From Nostoc sp. NIES-4103 (lineage in GTDB: Bacteria; Cyanobacteriota; Cyanobacteriia; Cyanobacteriales; Nostocaceae): DNA of 64,000 bases. Of the stretch, positions 42,972-52,753 are shown piece by piece. The stretch's first letter is position 1. Every line of letters starts with the position of its first letter. The DNA lies in NCBI RefSeq assembly GCF_002368335.1, contig NZ_AP018288.1, positions 866,607-930,606 of the forward strand. The letters run 5' to 3'. The notes under the pieces are model-generated. The model had not been told where the DNA came from. It was given only the letters and a program-made list of their open reading frames with translations, and did not search any database. The translations under genes were made by a program, and so were the position numbers.

Positions 42972-45900
42972 TCATCCCCTACCAAACTCTGCTAACTTCT
43001 TATTAGCAAACTCACGCACTTGCTCATCTGAGTCATTTTCTGCTCGATCGTGCAATAGTAGTAAAGTCTGGGGATGCTGAAGATGTTGCTCGATAATTGC
43101 CTCAAGTGCTACTTTACGTGGGTTATCTTGAAAGTTATACTCACGCACAAACGGGTCATTCATAGCACAGTTATAAAATACTTCAAATATTCCAGGTTCA
43201 TCTTTAAACCCTCTAGCTAATTCTTGCAATGCAGTATGCCTGACATCTGAAGATTTATCAGATGCAACGCGTTTTTTGAGGATGGGGAGGGTATCAGAAT
43301 CATCTTTGAACCCACGCGCTAATTCTTGTAATGCTGCTTGCCGCACAGTCGCAGATTTATCAGATGCAGCGTGTTTTTTGAGAATGGAGAGGGTATCAGG
43401 GTCATGTTTGAACCCACGCGCTAATTCTTGTAATGCAGCACGTCGCACATACTCATTATCATCAGCGATCGCGCGTTGTTTGAGAATAACAAGAGTGTCA
43501 AAGTCATTTTTGAATCCTCTAGCTAATTCTTGCACTGCTGCACGTCGCACATCTGAATATTGATCAGCGATCGCCCGTTGTTTTAGAATCGAAAGAATAT
43601 CAGGGTCATATTGGAATCCTCGTGCTAATTCTTGTACTGCTGTTTGTCGCACATATCTATCATTATCTGCATTGGCGCGTTCTTTTAACCAAAGCAAAGT
43701 ATTTGGTTCATCTTTAAATACCCGCGCTAATTCTTGTACTGCTGCTTGTCGCACATTTGAATATTGGTCAGCAGTAGCACGTTGTTTCAGTATGAAAAAA
43801 GTATCAGGATGATCTTTGAATCCTCTGGCTAATTCTTGCACTGCTGCTTGTCGCACATATTCATTATCATCAGCAGTTATACGTTGTTTAAGGATAAGGA
43901 GAGTATCAGGATCATCTTTGAAGCCTCTAGCTAATTCTTGCAATGCTGCTTGTCGCACAGTCCAATCATCAGCAGAAACGCATTTTTTCAGCCAAGGAAG
44001 AATATCTGGATGATCTCTAAATCCTCTAGCTAATTCTTGTACTGCTACTTGTCGTACCGTCCCAGATTTATCAGCGGTGGTGTGTTCTTTTAGCCAAGTT
44101 AGGGTATTTGTTTCATCTTTGAACGCCCTAGCTAATTCTTGTACTGCTGCTTGTCGCACATACTCATTATCATCAATAGTGCCAGCTTGTTTTAATATCT
44201 GAAGAGTATCAGCATCATCTTTGAACCCACGCGCTAATTCTTGCACAGCTGCTTGTCGCACAGTCGCATCATCATCAGTAGTAGCGCATTGTTTCAGCCA
44301 AGGGAGAGTATCAGGATCATCTTTAAAACCTCTGGCTAATTCTTGCAATGCTGCACGGCGAATATACTCATGATCATCAGCCGTAGCTAGTTGTTTCAAC
44401 CAAGCAAGAGTATCAGGGTCATCTTTCCAAGTTGTCGCAACAGATGCAACAGCTTTAGTACGAATTTCCTCTACTAGCTTAGTTTCTTCTTCATCTCGAT
44501 AAGGTTGGTAATAGTAACCAAGGTCATATTTAGTTAAATCTTTGATTTTATGTAGTAATTTAGTTGCTGTTAACGCAACTAATAAACGGTTCCGCACTTC
44601 TGCAAGACACTTGGCTGCTAAAAATAGGTTGATGAATTTTCCTGTTTCACCATTTTGATCCATCAAGTAATCTAGAATTTCACAGACAAATCTTGGCTCA
44701 ATCATCCCCGTAATTAAGCGTAATACTTCATGCCAAGTTTCATCTTGCCAATGTTTACCAAAAACTTCTTGATTGAGTTCCCTAATTGACAGCGTTTGTG
44801 TTTCTTTAAACTGCCAGACAAATTCCCAAGCGCAGAAATATTCTAAAAAAGTCCGATGCACAAATGCATAGTAATCTGCACCCAAAAAGCATAACATAAA
44901 GTTGCGAGTTCGCAGTTGATTAATCATCACCCTGGCAACTTTTGTCGGCTGGTCAAATTCGATATTTTTCAGGTAGCGAGTCAAAATCTTTGCTAAATCG
45001 CCTACACTGATTAAATTACCTGCTAAACCTTTCTCACTGGTTTGCATATGATAGGCAACTTGACGCAACATTGCCTGCTTATCTTTATAATCAATAGTTT
45101 TTGGATCGAGTCGAGCATCTTCGACTAAGGCGCGTTCCACATCCCATTGATGCAGCAAGACTCGCGATGCTTGTTCATATAGTGTTGCTCTGTCTCTTGG
45201 CAGTTCTTGATTACGATTGAGAATTGCCATCATCGTTAATAAGAGGGGATTACCTGCTAGTTCTACAATTGCTTTTGATGTGTCAATTGCTCTTTGCAAT
45301 CGCTCTTTTTTTCGTAATTTATCCACTGGATCATGAAAGGCTAACTCATGCCAGCGGTTGATAAAATCTTGAATTTGTTCTGAGTCTAAATCTTGTAGCA
45401 TGAAGTGCCGAAACTCAGCATCTCGTAACCGCTGCGGTTTGTAACCAATCACCCGTGAAGTTACAATCACCCGCACATTAGGATATTCATTTGTGAAGCG
45501 ATGAATATCTGTGATGATATCTTCTCGCTTGCCGATTTCAAAGACTTCATCCAATCCATCAAACATCACTAAAGCATTACCAGCTTTTAAATGTTCGTGG
45601 AGGATATTTTGATTGAGATGATGAACAGTACCACTACATTTATGGAAAAATTCTAGAAAATTACGGCACTCATTATTTTCTATTCTGCGAATATAAGTGC
45701 GTAACTCAATCAACAAGGGAATGGGCTGAGAAATGATATTATTCAGAGGTGTTTCTGCCCAGTTGAGCGCGAGAAATTGCAATAAAGTAGACTTTCCCGA
45801 ACCCGGATCTCCCAAAATTACTATATATTTATATGTCTGGCGATCGCTAATAATATCCAATACTGAATGTATCGGTTGTTCAAAATAAATTCGCTTATAG

Positions 45901-46694
45901 CCTTCTAATTCTTCGAGTGCAATTTCTTCTTCTATTTGCTGACTTTCTCGTAATCGCCTGAGATGTTCTTTCGGAAGTTCGTGTACCTGTGGTAAAACTT
46001 GGTGAACTTCCCGCACATTCAAAGCAATAAACAATCGCCATAACTTCAATTCGTTATAGGCATAACCAGTAGTATCTAAACTATCTAATTTTAGATTGCC
46101 ATATCGCTCACGCAATCCTTCTTGATATCCTCGCAAGTCAAAATCTGTAGGAATCCCAGCAACTTGTTGCAAGGTAATCTTCACTTCTTCTAGATTTTGC
46201 GAATCTAAGATAGAACGTAACTCATCTGATTCTCTAATAATTGCTTTAACTTTTTTCAGATAGCGCTTGGTGAGTCTTTCCCAATCAAATCCATTAGGTA
46301 GAATCACTAAATTCATCTCATACCAAGCATTTGCCAATACTTTAGAGTTTAGAGACTGACAGTCTGCTTGAAAAGGACGACCTAGAATCTCTGTCAGAGA
46401 TTTATTATCAATAAATATCCTTAACGGTTTAATGTATTGCTTCAGTTCCGTTTCTTCTAAGTCTGCATCTTCTAATTCCTGCTGCATCAGTTGCAAAAAT
46501 TCCTTGAGTGCTTTGCCAGCAGCAATTTCAATATCTTCTTTTTTGAGGCGCTGTAAGATATTTTTGGGAATACCTTTTAATAAATCTTTAGCCCAGTCTT
46601 TAGCCGCGTCTTTTGCCAAGTCCTCGAAAATCGGCTTAAAAGCAAACCCGACAGCTTGAGTGACACCCCAAACAACTAGCCAATCTACTATCAT
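42972..46694 (-). CDS. NACHT NTPase with C-terminal HEAT-like repeat array
   Basis: A 1240-residue STAND-type protein. An unassigned N-terminal region (about 1-280) starts with a helical segment rich in A, K and D. The NACHT NTPase domain follows: Walker A GDPGSGKST (about 293), Walker B LVMFDGLDEV (about 370) and the TSRVIGYKP sensor segment (about 415). After a helical middle region, residues from about 755 to 1190 form a dozen near-identical 34-residue HEAT-like units built on VRQAAVQELARGFKDDPDTL. NACHT proteins act as signal-responsive switches, and several bacterial ones protect against phage; that role here is inference from architecture. No separate effector or transmembrane domain is seen. 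Confidence 0.85.
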   Translation of the reverse strand: MIVDWLVVWGVTQAVGFAFKPIFEDLAKDAAKDWAKDLLKGIPKNILQRLKKEDIEIAAGKALKEFLQLMQQELEDADLEETELKQYIKPLRIFIDNKSLTEILGRPFQADCQSLNSKVLANAWYEMNLVILPNGFDWERLTKRYLKKVKAIIRESDELRSILDSQNLEEVKITLQQVAGIPTDFDLRGYQEGLRERYGNLKLDSLDTTGYAYNELKLWRLFIALNVREVHQVLPQVHELPKEHLRRLRESQQIEEEIALEELEGYKRIYFEQPIHSVLDIISDRQTYKYIVILGDPGSGKSTLLQFLALNWAETPLNNIISQPIPLLIELRTYIRRIENNECRNFLEFFHKCSGTVHHLNQNILHEHLKAGNALVMFDGLDEVFEIGKREDIITDIHRFTNEYPNVRVIVTSRVIGYKPQRLRDAEFRHFMLQDLDSEQIQDFINRWHELAFHDPVDKLRKKERLQRAIDTSKAIVELAGNPLLLTMMAILNRNQELPRDRATLYEQASRVLLHQWDVERALVEDARLDPKTIDYKDKQAMLRQVAYHMQTSEKGLAGNLISVGDLAKILTRYLKNIEFDQPTKVARVMINQLRTRNFMLCFLGADYYAFVHRTFLEYFCAWEFVWQFKETQTLSIRELNQEVFGKHWQDETWHEVLRLITGMIEPRFVCEILDYLMDQNGETGKFINLFLAAKCLAEVRNRLLVALTATKLLHKIKDLTKYDLGYYYQPYRDEEETKLVEEIRTKAVASVATTWKDDPDTLAWLKQLATADDHEYIRRAALQELARGFKDDPDTLPWLKQCATTDDDATVRQAAVQELARGFKDDADTLQILKQAGTIDDNEYVRQAAVQELARAFKDETNTLTWLKEHTTADKSGTVRQVAVQELARGFRDHPDILPWLKKCVSADDWTVRQAALQELARGFKDDPDTLLILKQRITADDNEYVRQAAVQELARGFKDHPDTFFILKQRATADQYSNVRQAAVQELARVFKDEPNTLLWLKERANADNDRYVRQTAVQELARGFQYDPDILSILKQRAIADQYSDVRRAAVQELARGFKNDFDTLVILKQRAIADDNEYVRRAALQELARGFKHDPDTLSILKKHAASDKSATVRQAALQELARGFKDDSDTLPILKKRVASDKSSDVRHTALQELARGFKDEPGIFEVFYNCAMNDPFVREYNFQDNPRKVALEAIIEQHLQHPQTLLLLHDRAENDSDEQVREFANKKLAEFGRG
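43180..44420. repeat. Tandem 102-bp coding repeats of the NACHT protein
   Basis: The phrase GCTAATTCTTG recurs at intervals of about 102 bases (one interval 99) from 43215 to 44335, twelve times. Each copy encodes one HEAT-like unit on the minus strand. Long identical stretches between copies indicate recent duplication or gene conversion. Confidence 0.9.
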
Positions 46695-46936
46695 ACTCGC
46701 GTCTGCCTAGTCTTAGACTTCGAGTATATACATCAGCCCCAGGAAATGCTCCAGATTTCAGGATATTTGAAGAAGTGGCACAGGGGGATGGGGGGGATGA
46801 GGAGGATGAGGGGGATGAGGAGGATGAGGAGGATGAGGAGGATAATTTTGCTCCCTCATCTTCCCCTACTCCCTCATCTCCCCCTACTCCCTCATCTCCC
46901 CCTACTCCCCCGCCTACTGCTATTTCAACGTGCAAA
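46695..46936. repeat. GGATGAGGA / CCCCTACTCCCTCAT tandem repeats upstream of the NACHT gene
   Basis: A GGATGAGG array (about 46786-46842) faces a CTCCCTCATCTCCCC array (about 46848-46910) in the spacer between two minus-strand genes. The two halves are largely complementary and could fold. Any NACHT promoter would lie at 46695-46790. Confidence 0.75.
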
Positions 46937-47512
46937 TTACTCTGTAACGGGCGATAGTTCAGCAGACTGAACAGCCTGAATTTGGTAACTCTCGAAAGGA
47001 ATTTCTTGCTGACAATCTTTTGCTTGGGGTGAACTCAGCGGTTGATAGGCAACCAATTCATAGTGAAGCCGATTATTGTGCCGCTCATATTGTGTATTAA
47101 GTAATTTATTGCCGACTCTGAATTGACTGTAGAGCCTATCCCCAACCCACCAGGCATCAATTATGGTTCCATCTTTCTCATCAATGGCAAAGTGACCAAC
47201 GCCCTGATCCTTAACAACTAACTCATAATTACGTACCAGCTTTTTCGCCCCCTCTCCATAGGTGATTTGCCAACTGTAGCGTATGGGATTGTTAGAGATT
47301 GGCTGAATTCGCAGCGTCATTGGTACACTTTTAGACCGTCCTCGCACTGAGCGATAAAGCATTGTGCCCTTCCATGTGCCTTGCCAGTTATGAGGAAAAA
47401 AGTTATTCGATGGTGTAGCACTTTGTACAGTTACCATATTCACTAATATCAAAAAAGACATCACCACCAAAACAAGGAGGCTTCGCTTTAGTAGGGGAGA
47501 AAACTGTTTCAT
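46937..47512 (-). CDS. Hypothetical secreted protein
   Basis: A 191-residue protein with an N-terminal signal peptide (KRSLLVLVVMSFLILVNM, cleavage probably after VQSA). A mature beta-rich domain follows (NWQGTWKGTMLYR, then alternating strands), reminiscent of small lipocalin-like or DUF3598-type folds, but I cannot assign a family. Two cysteines at most, no catalytic motif. It reads toward the NACHT gene in the same direction, separated by 242 bases of repeats. Confidence 0.65.
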   Translation of the reverse strand: MKQFSPLLKRSLLVLVVMSFLILVNMVTVQSATPSNNFFPHNWQGTWKGTMLYRSVRGRSKSVPMTLRIQPISNNPIRYSWQITYGEGAKKLVRNYELVVKDQGVGHFAIDEKDGTIIDAWWVGDRLYSQFRVGNKLLNTQYERHNNRLHYELVAYQPLSSPQAKDCQQEIPFESYQIQAVQSAELSPVTE

Positions 47513-48183
47513 ATTACTAAATAGAGGTTATTAGATTGAATATCAGAATAAAAAGCAACCTTATTTTTCTAAGCTATGAAAGTTTTGAAATACAGCTTTT
47601 CTTTTACTTGAATAGCCACAGCTTTAACAATTTATTTGTAATTAATGCCTCATTAATCACTCTCATACACTTTAATTTTGAAGGCTAACAAATATGCTTA
47701 AAATCACCACCAGAACCCGAAATGGGAAAATTATTCTGCATAATTATACGGAAAACTTTTGTATAATCATCTATTTGACGAAACTAGGTGCATAAAATAT
47801 ATCTTCTGTCAAGATATATATAAATTTTCTATACATCATCTTTATTTAGACTGAACTTGAGCCAAGCTCGCGTCGTAGATTTTGCTACTCATGGCATTCT
47901 CAACAGCAACCATCGTAATTGTGATGCTTTAAAAGTTACAGTGCTTCAGCCGCTATACAAAGTATTACAGCTTATATGGAAAAAAGTTGTACTTTTATAA
48001 AGTATAATTAAGAAAAAGATAAAAACTCTGAGCAGTAGTAAAGCGGGCTAAGCTCGCTTTGAACACTGCTTGGCAATAGCTAAAGTTTAATAGTTTTTTA
48101 TAAAAACTATCGATATCCTAGATTCGCAGCTAGTTTGTGAGTCGGGGCATAAACAACAATCTAACAGCAATGTAAATTTTTCA
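47513..48183. other. AT-rich divergent spacer with a strong hairpin
   Basis: No gene. It carries an AAGATATATA/TATATCTT palindrome (about 47800-47822) and a two-part hairpin at 48031-48070 listed separately. Confidence 0.5.
48031..48070. promoter_or_regulatory. Two-part hairpin upstream of the ABC1 kinase gene
   Basis: AAAGCGGGC (48040-48048) pairs with GCTCGCTTT (48052-48060) across a three-base loop, one pair being G-T. Outside it AGCAGT (48031-48036) pairs with ACTGCT (48065-48070). It is 114 bases before the GTG start of the next gene; terminator, leader structure or dispersed repeat are all possible. Confidence 0.5.
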
Positions 48184-49929
48184 GTGGAAGAGGCAAACAA
48201 AAGCGTGGGTCAGTATCAATCTGCTCAGCTAGGGCGCTACAACCCAGACGAAATCGCTCGTCACTATCGTTATCAGCCCTGGCTTGTTTGGGGGCGCTTG
48301 TTGAGAATAATCTGGTCTTTTGGCAGATTTATTTTTAGTTTGAAGTGGGATGAATGGCAAGATCAAGTTGAGCAGAATAGGGGAAAACGCGCCACCCAGT
48401 TGCGAGAACTGCTCACCTGCCTTGGCCCTACTTTTATTAAGGTTGGTCAAGCTTTGTCCACCCGGCCTGACTTGATACGTAAAGATTTTTTAGAAGAACT
48501 GGTGAAGTTACAAGACCAGTTGCCACCATTCGATAATGCGATCGCGTACCAAATTATTGAAAAAGAACTAGGTCGCTCAATTGCTCAAAGTTTTAGCGAG
48601 TTATCACCAACACCAATAGCTGCTGCTAGCTTAGGTCAAGTATACCGTGGTCGTCTGGTGAGCGGCGAAGAAGTGGCAGTAAAAGTACAACGCCCCAACT
48701 TACGCCCAATTCTGACACGCGATTTGTATCTGATGCGTTGGGCAGCAGGTTGGCTAGCTCCCTGGTTACCTCTCAATCTCGGTCACGACCTGACATTAAT
48801 TGTAGACGAGTTTGGCACGAAGTTATTCGAGGAAATTGATTACATTAATGAAGGTCGCAACGCGGAAAAATTTGCTAGTAATTTCCGCGACGATCCAAAA
48901 GTCAAAGTTCCGAGTATTTACTGGCGTTACACCAACACCCATGTTTTAACTCTGGAATGGATTAATGGCTTCAAGCTGACAGATACTAAACGCATCCGAG
49001 AAGTAGGTTTAGACCCAGAAGCAATTATCCAAATCGGCGTGACATCGGGTTTACAACAGTTGTTGGAATACGGTTTCTTTCATGCTGACCCCCATCCCGG
49101 TAACTTGTTTGCTATGCCTGATGGTCGCATGGCTTACATTGACTTCGGTATGATGGATCAATTAGAGGAAACCACCAAGGAAACGCTGGTGGATGCCTTA
49201 GTGCATGTAGTGAATAAAGACTACAACGATTTAGCCGAAGATTTTGTTAAATTAGGGTTTCTCACTCCAGACATCAACATTTGCCCGATTGTACCAGCAT
49301 TAGAAGCCGTGCTGGGGAACGCCATTGGCAAAAACGTTGGGGATTTCAACTTCAAAACCATCACTGATGAGTTCTCGGAACTGATGTATGAATATCCTTT
49401 CCGAGTTCCGGCGAAGTTTGCTTTGATTATTCGTTCTCTGGTGACGCAGGAAGGTATTGCCTTAAGCCTAAACCCAAACTTCAAAATTGTTGAGGTGGGT
49501 TATCCATATATAGCACGGCGGTTATTGACGGGAGAATCGCCCGCATTACGGCGGCGATTACTCAATGTGCTGTTTAAAGATGGTAGATTTCAGTGGGAGC
49601 GCTTAGAAAATTTAATTGCGATCGCTCGTACTGATAATAACTTTGACGTATTACCCACAGCCCAGATGGGGTTCCAATATCTGCTGTCTGATGAAGGCAA
49701 ATTTCTCCGGCGACAACTAGTATTAGCACTCACCGAAGATGACCGTCTGCACACTGAGGAAGTCCAACGTTTGTGGAATTTGGTTAAAGATGACTTGAAG
49801 CCAAATCGCTTGTTAGATGTAGCGATTGGTGTTTTGTCAGACTTATCCAAAGAAGGTGCAGCTGCGATTCTACCAAAAGCTACATTCCTCATTCCTTTTG
49901 CTGGAAATCAGCCACAAAATCAAAAATAG
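48184..49929 (+). CDS. ABC1/UbiB (AarF) family atypical kinase
   Basis: A 581-residue ABC1-family protein. Family members have a protein-kinase-like fold and support quinone or prenyl-lipid metabolism in bacteria, mitochondria and chloroplasts. Visible motifs are the KxGQ block IKVGQALSTRPDL (about 91), the Ala-rich nucleotide loop AAASLGQVY (about 147), EVAVKVQRP with the ATP-binding Lys, FFHADPHPGNLF (about 300) as catalytic loop and YIDFGMM as the DFG equivalent. The GTG start at 48184 is the most upstream plausible start. Cyanobacteria usually have several paralogues, so the exact role is not assigned. Confidence 0.92.
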   Translation: MEEANKSVGQYQSAQLGRYNPDEIARHYRYQPWLVWGRLLRIIWSFGRFIFSLKWDEWQDQVEQNRGKRATQLRELLTCLGPTFIKVGQALSTRPDLIRKDFLEELVKLQDQLPPFDNAIAYQIIEKELGRSIAQSFSELSPTPIAAASLGQVYRGRLVSGEEVAVKVQRPNLRPILTRDLYLMRWAAGWLAPWLPLNLGHDLTLIVDEFGTKLFEEIDYINEGRNAEKFASNFRDDPKVKVPSIYWRYTNTHVLTLEWINGFKLTDTKRIREVGLDPEAIIQIGVTSGLQQLLEYGFFHADPHPGNLFAMPDGRMAYIDFGMMDQLEETTKETLVDALVHVVNKDYNDLAEDFVKLGFLTPDINICPIVPALEAVLGNAIGKNVGDFNFKTITDEFSELMYEYPFRVPAKFALIIRSLVTQEGIALSLNPNFKIVEVGYPYIARRLLTGESPALRRRLLNVLFKDGRFQWERLENLIAIARTDNNFDVLPTAQMGFQYLLSDEGKFLRRQLVLALTEDDRLHTEEVQRLWNLVKDDLKPNRLLDVAIGVLSDLSKEGAAAILPKATFLIPFAGNQPQNQK

Positions 49930-50153
49930 AAATGCCAGTTTACAGCATCTGTGTTAACAAACACTCGCTAAAACCCTTATAGAGTGGAGCTTTTAACTCT
50001 CAAGTGTTTCTTGACTTCGTAGCGAGGAAATTTAATAATTTTGACTTTTGAACGGCAGTTGCTATAACGGGGGTTCCCTCCGTAACGCACTACCTCCTTT
50101 TGACTTTCCCCTTGTGGGGTGTTCATACCTTTTAATAACAATTCGGAGCTTTC

Positions 50154-50525
50154 ATGTATTATTATCCTCAACAACCGCCTTACTTACTGCTACTTATTGG
50201 TTTTTTCATCGCATTAACTTCTGGGTTGGCATTATCTGGCACATTGAAATTAATTGTGCAGCAATGGCGAAAAAATAGTGAGGAAAACCTAAAATCTAGT
50301 TCCTCCCTAAAACAATTGTTTGTGCCATTTCTAGGAATAACTGGTGGTGTTTGTTTATTTCTTTCCTCTGGTTTAGAGATATTTGGCTTTCCATCCTTGC
50401 TAGCTTTAGGAGTTGGTTTACCAGTTAGTCTTCTCACCTGCTTGTTGATTTGGTTACAGTTAGGGAGTATGCTAAGTTTTGCAGAACGCCAAGGAATGCG
50501 ATCGCTAGATTTAGATTCTCTCTAA
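50154..50525 (+). CDS. Conserved cyanobacterial small membrane protein
   Basis: A 123-residue protein with three predicted membrane helices (about 10-32, 56-75, 80-105). It begins MYYYPQQPPYLLLLIGFF and ends in a soluble tail (SFAERQGMRSLDLDSL). I recognise the type as a conserved hypothetical of cyanobacteria but know no function. GGAG lies upstream of the ATG. Confidence 0.7.
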   Translation: MYYYPQQPPYLLLLIGFFIALTSGLALSGTLKLIVQQWRKNSEENLKSSSSLKQLFVPFLGITGGVCLFLSSGLEIFGFPSLLALGVGLPVSLLTCLLIWLQLGSMLSFAERQGMRSLDLDSL

Positions 50526-50805
50526 AAGCATTAATAAAGCTCAACTGTGAACACATGTAAATCTTTTTTACGTATGTTTTCAGTTTGAGCATATAAGCCC
50601 AACTTTATCCAATCAATCACCAATAAATAAAGTCGAGCTTAGGGCTAATTTTATTTATGGGTTATTCAATAATAATCGTAAGTATAGCCATAGTCACATA
50701 TGTTAGGATAGTGTTGATTGCTTATAGTAATGAAGCAAATTACTTTATACTCAGCACTTTACTATATTTCTCAATTTCTCACCAATGATTTAAGGCTGCT
50801 ATATA

Positions 50806-51573
50806 TTACCTGTAGTAAAATTCAAAATTTTTTAAAGCCATTAACCTAGCTAGATTTAAGCGGTAGTGATAGCTAAGCCTGCGTTGCCAAGCATTAAGCC
50901 AATTATCAGTCTTTGACTCATGGGAAGCATCGAGATGCTGAGATATCTTGCGAAAAGTTTCCCAATTCTCACTATTAATTGTCCATCCTACTTTTGCTGC
51001 TGCCAAACCAATGGCAATACCATCTCCGCTATGAATTCCTTGCAATTCTAGGTATCTACCAATCATACCCCAGTATTTAATAAATTCCTTTTCTTTACCG
51101 TTATCTCTGCCAACAAAATATAAAGATTCTCCTACATAGGGAGCATTTTCTAGAGGCAAATTTAACTTTGATGCTACCTTCTTAACCGCTTTTAATCTTT
51201 CGGGATTATATTTTTTTACGTGCTCAACAAGATTTTCCTGACGCCCTACAATTCCAGCAAAAGGTATAACATCAGGTACGTTTTTTAAAATTCTTGTGTC
51301 TGCATCAATCTGTATCGCAACTGGAAATTCTGATAAAGCTTTTTCTAGGACAAATCGTTTATCATGATAGCAAAAAAGAATTCCTATTTGACGATATTTC
51401 TCAGCTATAGTGTTACTCTGCTTGCTAAAATCTTTTGGCTCATCTGTATAAATTACTAAAAAAGTCCCAGGAGCATTTTTTTCTAAGTCTTTAGCTAATT
51501 GCTGAGCCAATAAGCGATACTTCTTACCCAAAGCTAATGTACAAAAGCAAAAATTTTTTTGTGCTTGAGTCAT
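50806..51573 (-). CDS. Putative glycosyltransferase-like protein (GT-A fold)
   Basis: A 255-residue protein. The N-terminus (NFCFCTLALGKKYRLLAQQLAKDL) and the motif AIQIDADTRIL (about residues 85-95), with a DxD pair, look like a GT-A glycosyltransferase core of the GT6/GT8 kind. GIHSGDGIAIGLAAAKVGW (about 180) resembles the acceptor-side segment. No membrane segment. No polysaccharide genes are adjacent, so acceptor and donor are unknown. Confidence 0.6.
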   Translation of the reverse strand: MTQAQKNFCFCTLALGKKYRLLAQQLAKDLEKNAPGTFLVIYTDEPKDFSKQSNTIAEKYRQIGILFCYHDKRFVLEKALSEFPVAIQIDADTRILKNVPDVIPFAGIVGRQENLVEHVKKYNPERLKAVKKVASKLNLPLENAPYVGESLYFVGRDNGKEKEFIKYWGMIGRYLELQGIHSGDGIAIGLAAAKVGWTINSENWETFRKISQHLDASHESKTDNWLNAWQRRLSYHYRLNLARLMALKNFEFYYR

Positions 51574-52132
51574 AAATTTAGTATTAAATAATACTATTTG
51601 AGGTTCAGGTATTATGTAGGGAAGAATTTGGAACGCAATTATTTTTATCTATATTATCACCACTGACTACTACCGTTACCAATTAAGTCAAAATTGAGCC
51701 AGCATCTTGATTGTGCCGTAACATAGTCATACCATTTCACTTTCAGCTTGCTATCAAAAGCCAGTATATTATTAACCCACTCTTTGATTTCAAATAAAAC
51801 TTACGCATTGACATAAGTAACTAAATATGAACATAGATTTTCAGGCACTCATCTTTGACTTTTTCACTATTAGCCAGTGATGCCTGGTTGGACTACGCCC
51901 ACGCACTTTGATCTGAAGGTAGTCACCAACAACCTGAAACATCTAAATTTCATCAATACACATGATAGTTATTTTGTACAGTGCGTAAGGTCTATGGAAA
52001 TAAATTAATTTTTGGAGCCGGTTTTTCCTAATAATTTAAAGTTATGCTGCATCAATCATTTTTTGTTGTACAACACCAAAATTCGTGTCTGTGACAGTTA
52101 GTAGACATCAATTGTGAGAATTTTTCAAAGTA
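51574..52132. other. Spacer, no gene recognised
   Basis: AT-rich in its outer parts, with a more GC-balanced patch at 51870-51965 that I tested for a transposase remnant without a convincing reading in any frame. Confidence 0.5.
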
Positions 52133-52753
52133 CTAGTGATCACTAGAGGTAGTCTGGAATTTGACATCAACCCAGTAATTACTACCTTTATATGACTGTG
52201 TTGGGAAGCCACCTCCAAGGCTGTAAGTATATACACTAGTACTGCCATGTTCACCATCTCGCGGTGCGTGCAGTGGCCCGCTATCAACCCCAGTGTTATT
52301 GAAAAAGTTTTCGGTTACTGTGTACCTTCCCTTACTTGCATAGTAGGAAGCTGTATAGAATTGGTTTGCTTTGATAGGTACTGGTGGATACAGCTGAATT
52401 GTTTGCCAGCCTGGAGTTGGGCTTTGCCCTTCGACGGCTACTCCAGAACCTAGCAACTGACCTGTAGCACTCCATAAGTTAACCGTGTAGCCACTATCAA
52501 TCGGCACGATTCGGTAAAATCGGATAGCGGTAACTTCGCCGTCCACATCAGTGCGGAACTTTACCCCCAGTTCTACAGGTTTGTCATCGCTGTCCGCAAA
52601 GGTGGGCCTATCCGAATCAGACCAAAGGGAGTAAACTTGCGTACACGCAGATGCCAACTGTAGATGAAAGTAACTAGACGAGAATCCAACTAAAAAAATA
52701 GTACTAATAGTCCGCGCGATATTACGGGGTTTCTGCCACTTGGTGTATAGCAT
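52133..52753 (-). CDS. Secreted DUF4082 domain protein
   Basis: A 206-residue exported protein. A signal peptide with a hydrophobic core (IARTISTIFLVGFSSSYF) ends near LASA, followed by a DUF4082 domain: VELGVKFRTDVDGEVTAIRFYR, GYTVNLWSATGQLLGS, GWQTIQL and NQFYTASYYASKGRY. DUF4082 is a beta-sandwich found in extracellular, often carbohydrate-related, proteins. A frame-compatible ATG lies ten codons further upstream, but the ATG at 52753 has AGGAGA eight bases ahead (52761-52766), so I choose it. Confidence 0.82.
   Translation of the reverse strand: MLYTKWQKPRNIARTISTIFLVGFSSSYFHLQLASACTQVYSLWSDSDRPTFADSDDKPVELGVKFRTDVDGEVTAIRFYRIVPIDSGYTVNLWSATGQLLGSGVAVEGQSPTPGWQTIQLYPPVPIKANQFYTASYYASKGRYTVTENFFNNTGVDSGPLHAPRDGEHGSTSVYTYSLGGGFPTQSYKGSNYWVDVKFQTTSSDH

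Noticed and set aside
43180..44420. Regular 102-base repeats that could suggest a CRISPR array or other non-coding array
   Set aside because: The period is a multiple of three and encodes HEAT-like units in an open frame; there are no unique spacers.
46636..46970. Frames over the GGATGAGG / CCCTCATC arrays between the NACHT gene and the secreted protein
   Set aside because: They translate simple repeats (poly-Ser, poly-Met-Arg or poly-Glu-Asp) on both strands, a by-product of the repeats.
51870..51965. Transposase remnant in the spacer before the glycosyltransferase-like gene
   Set aside because: Short minus-strand readings are interrupted by stops and match no transposase motif I can name.
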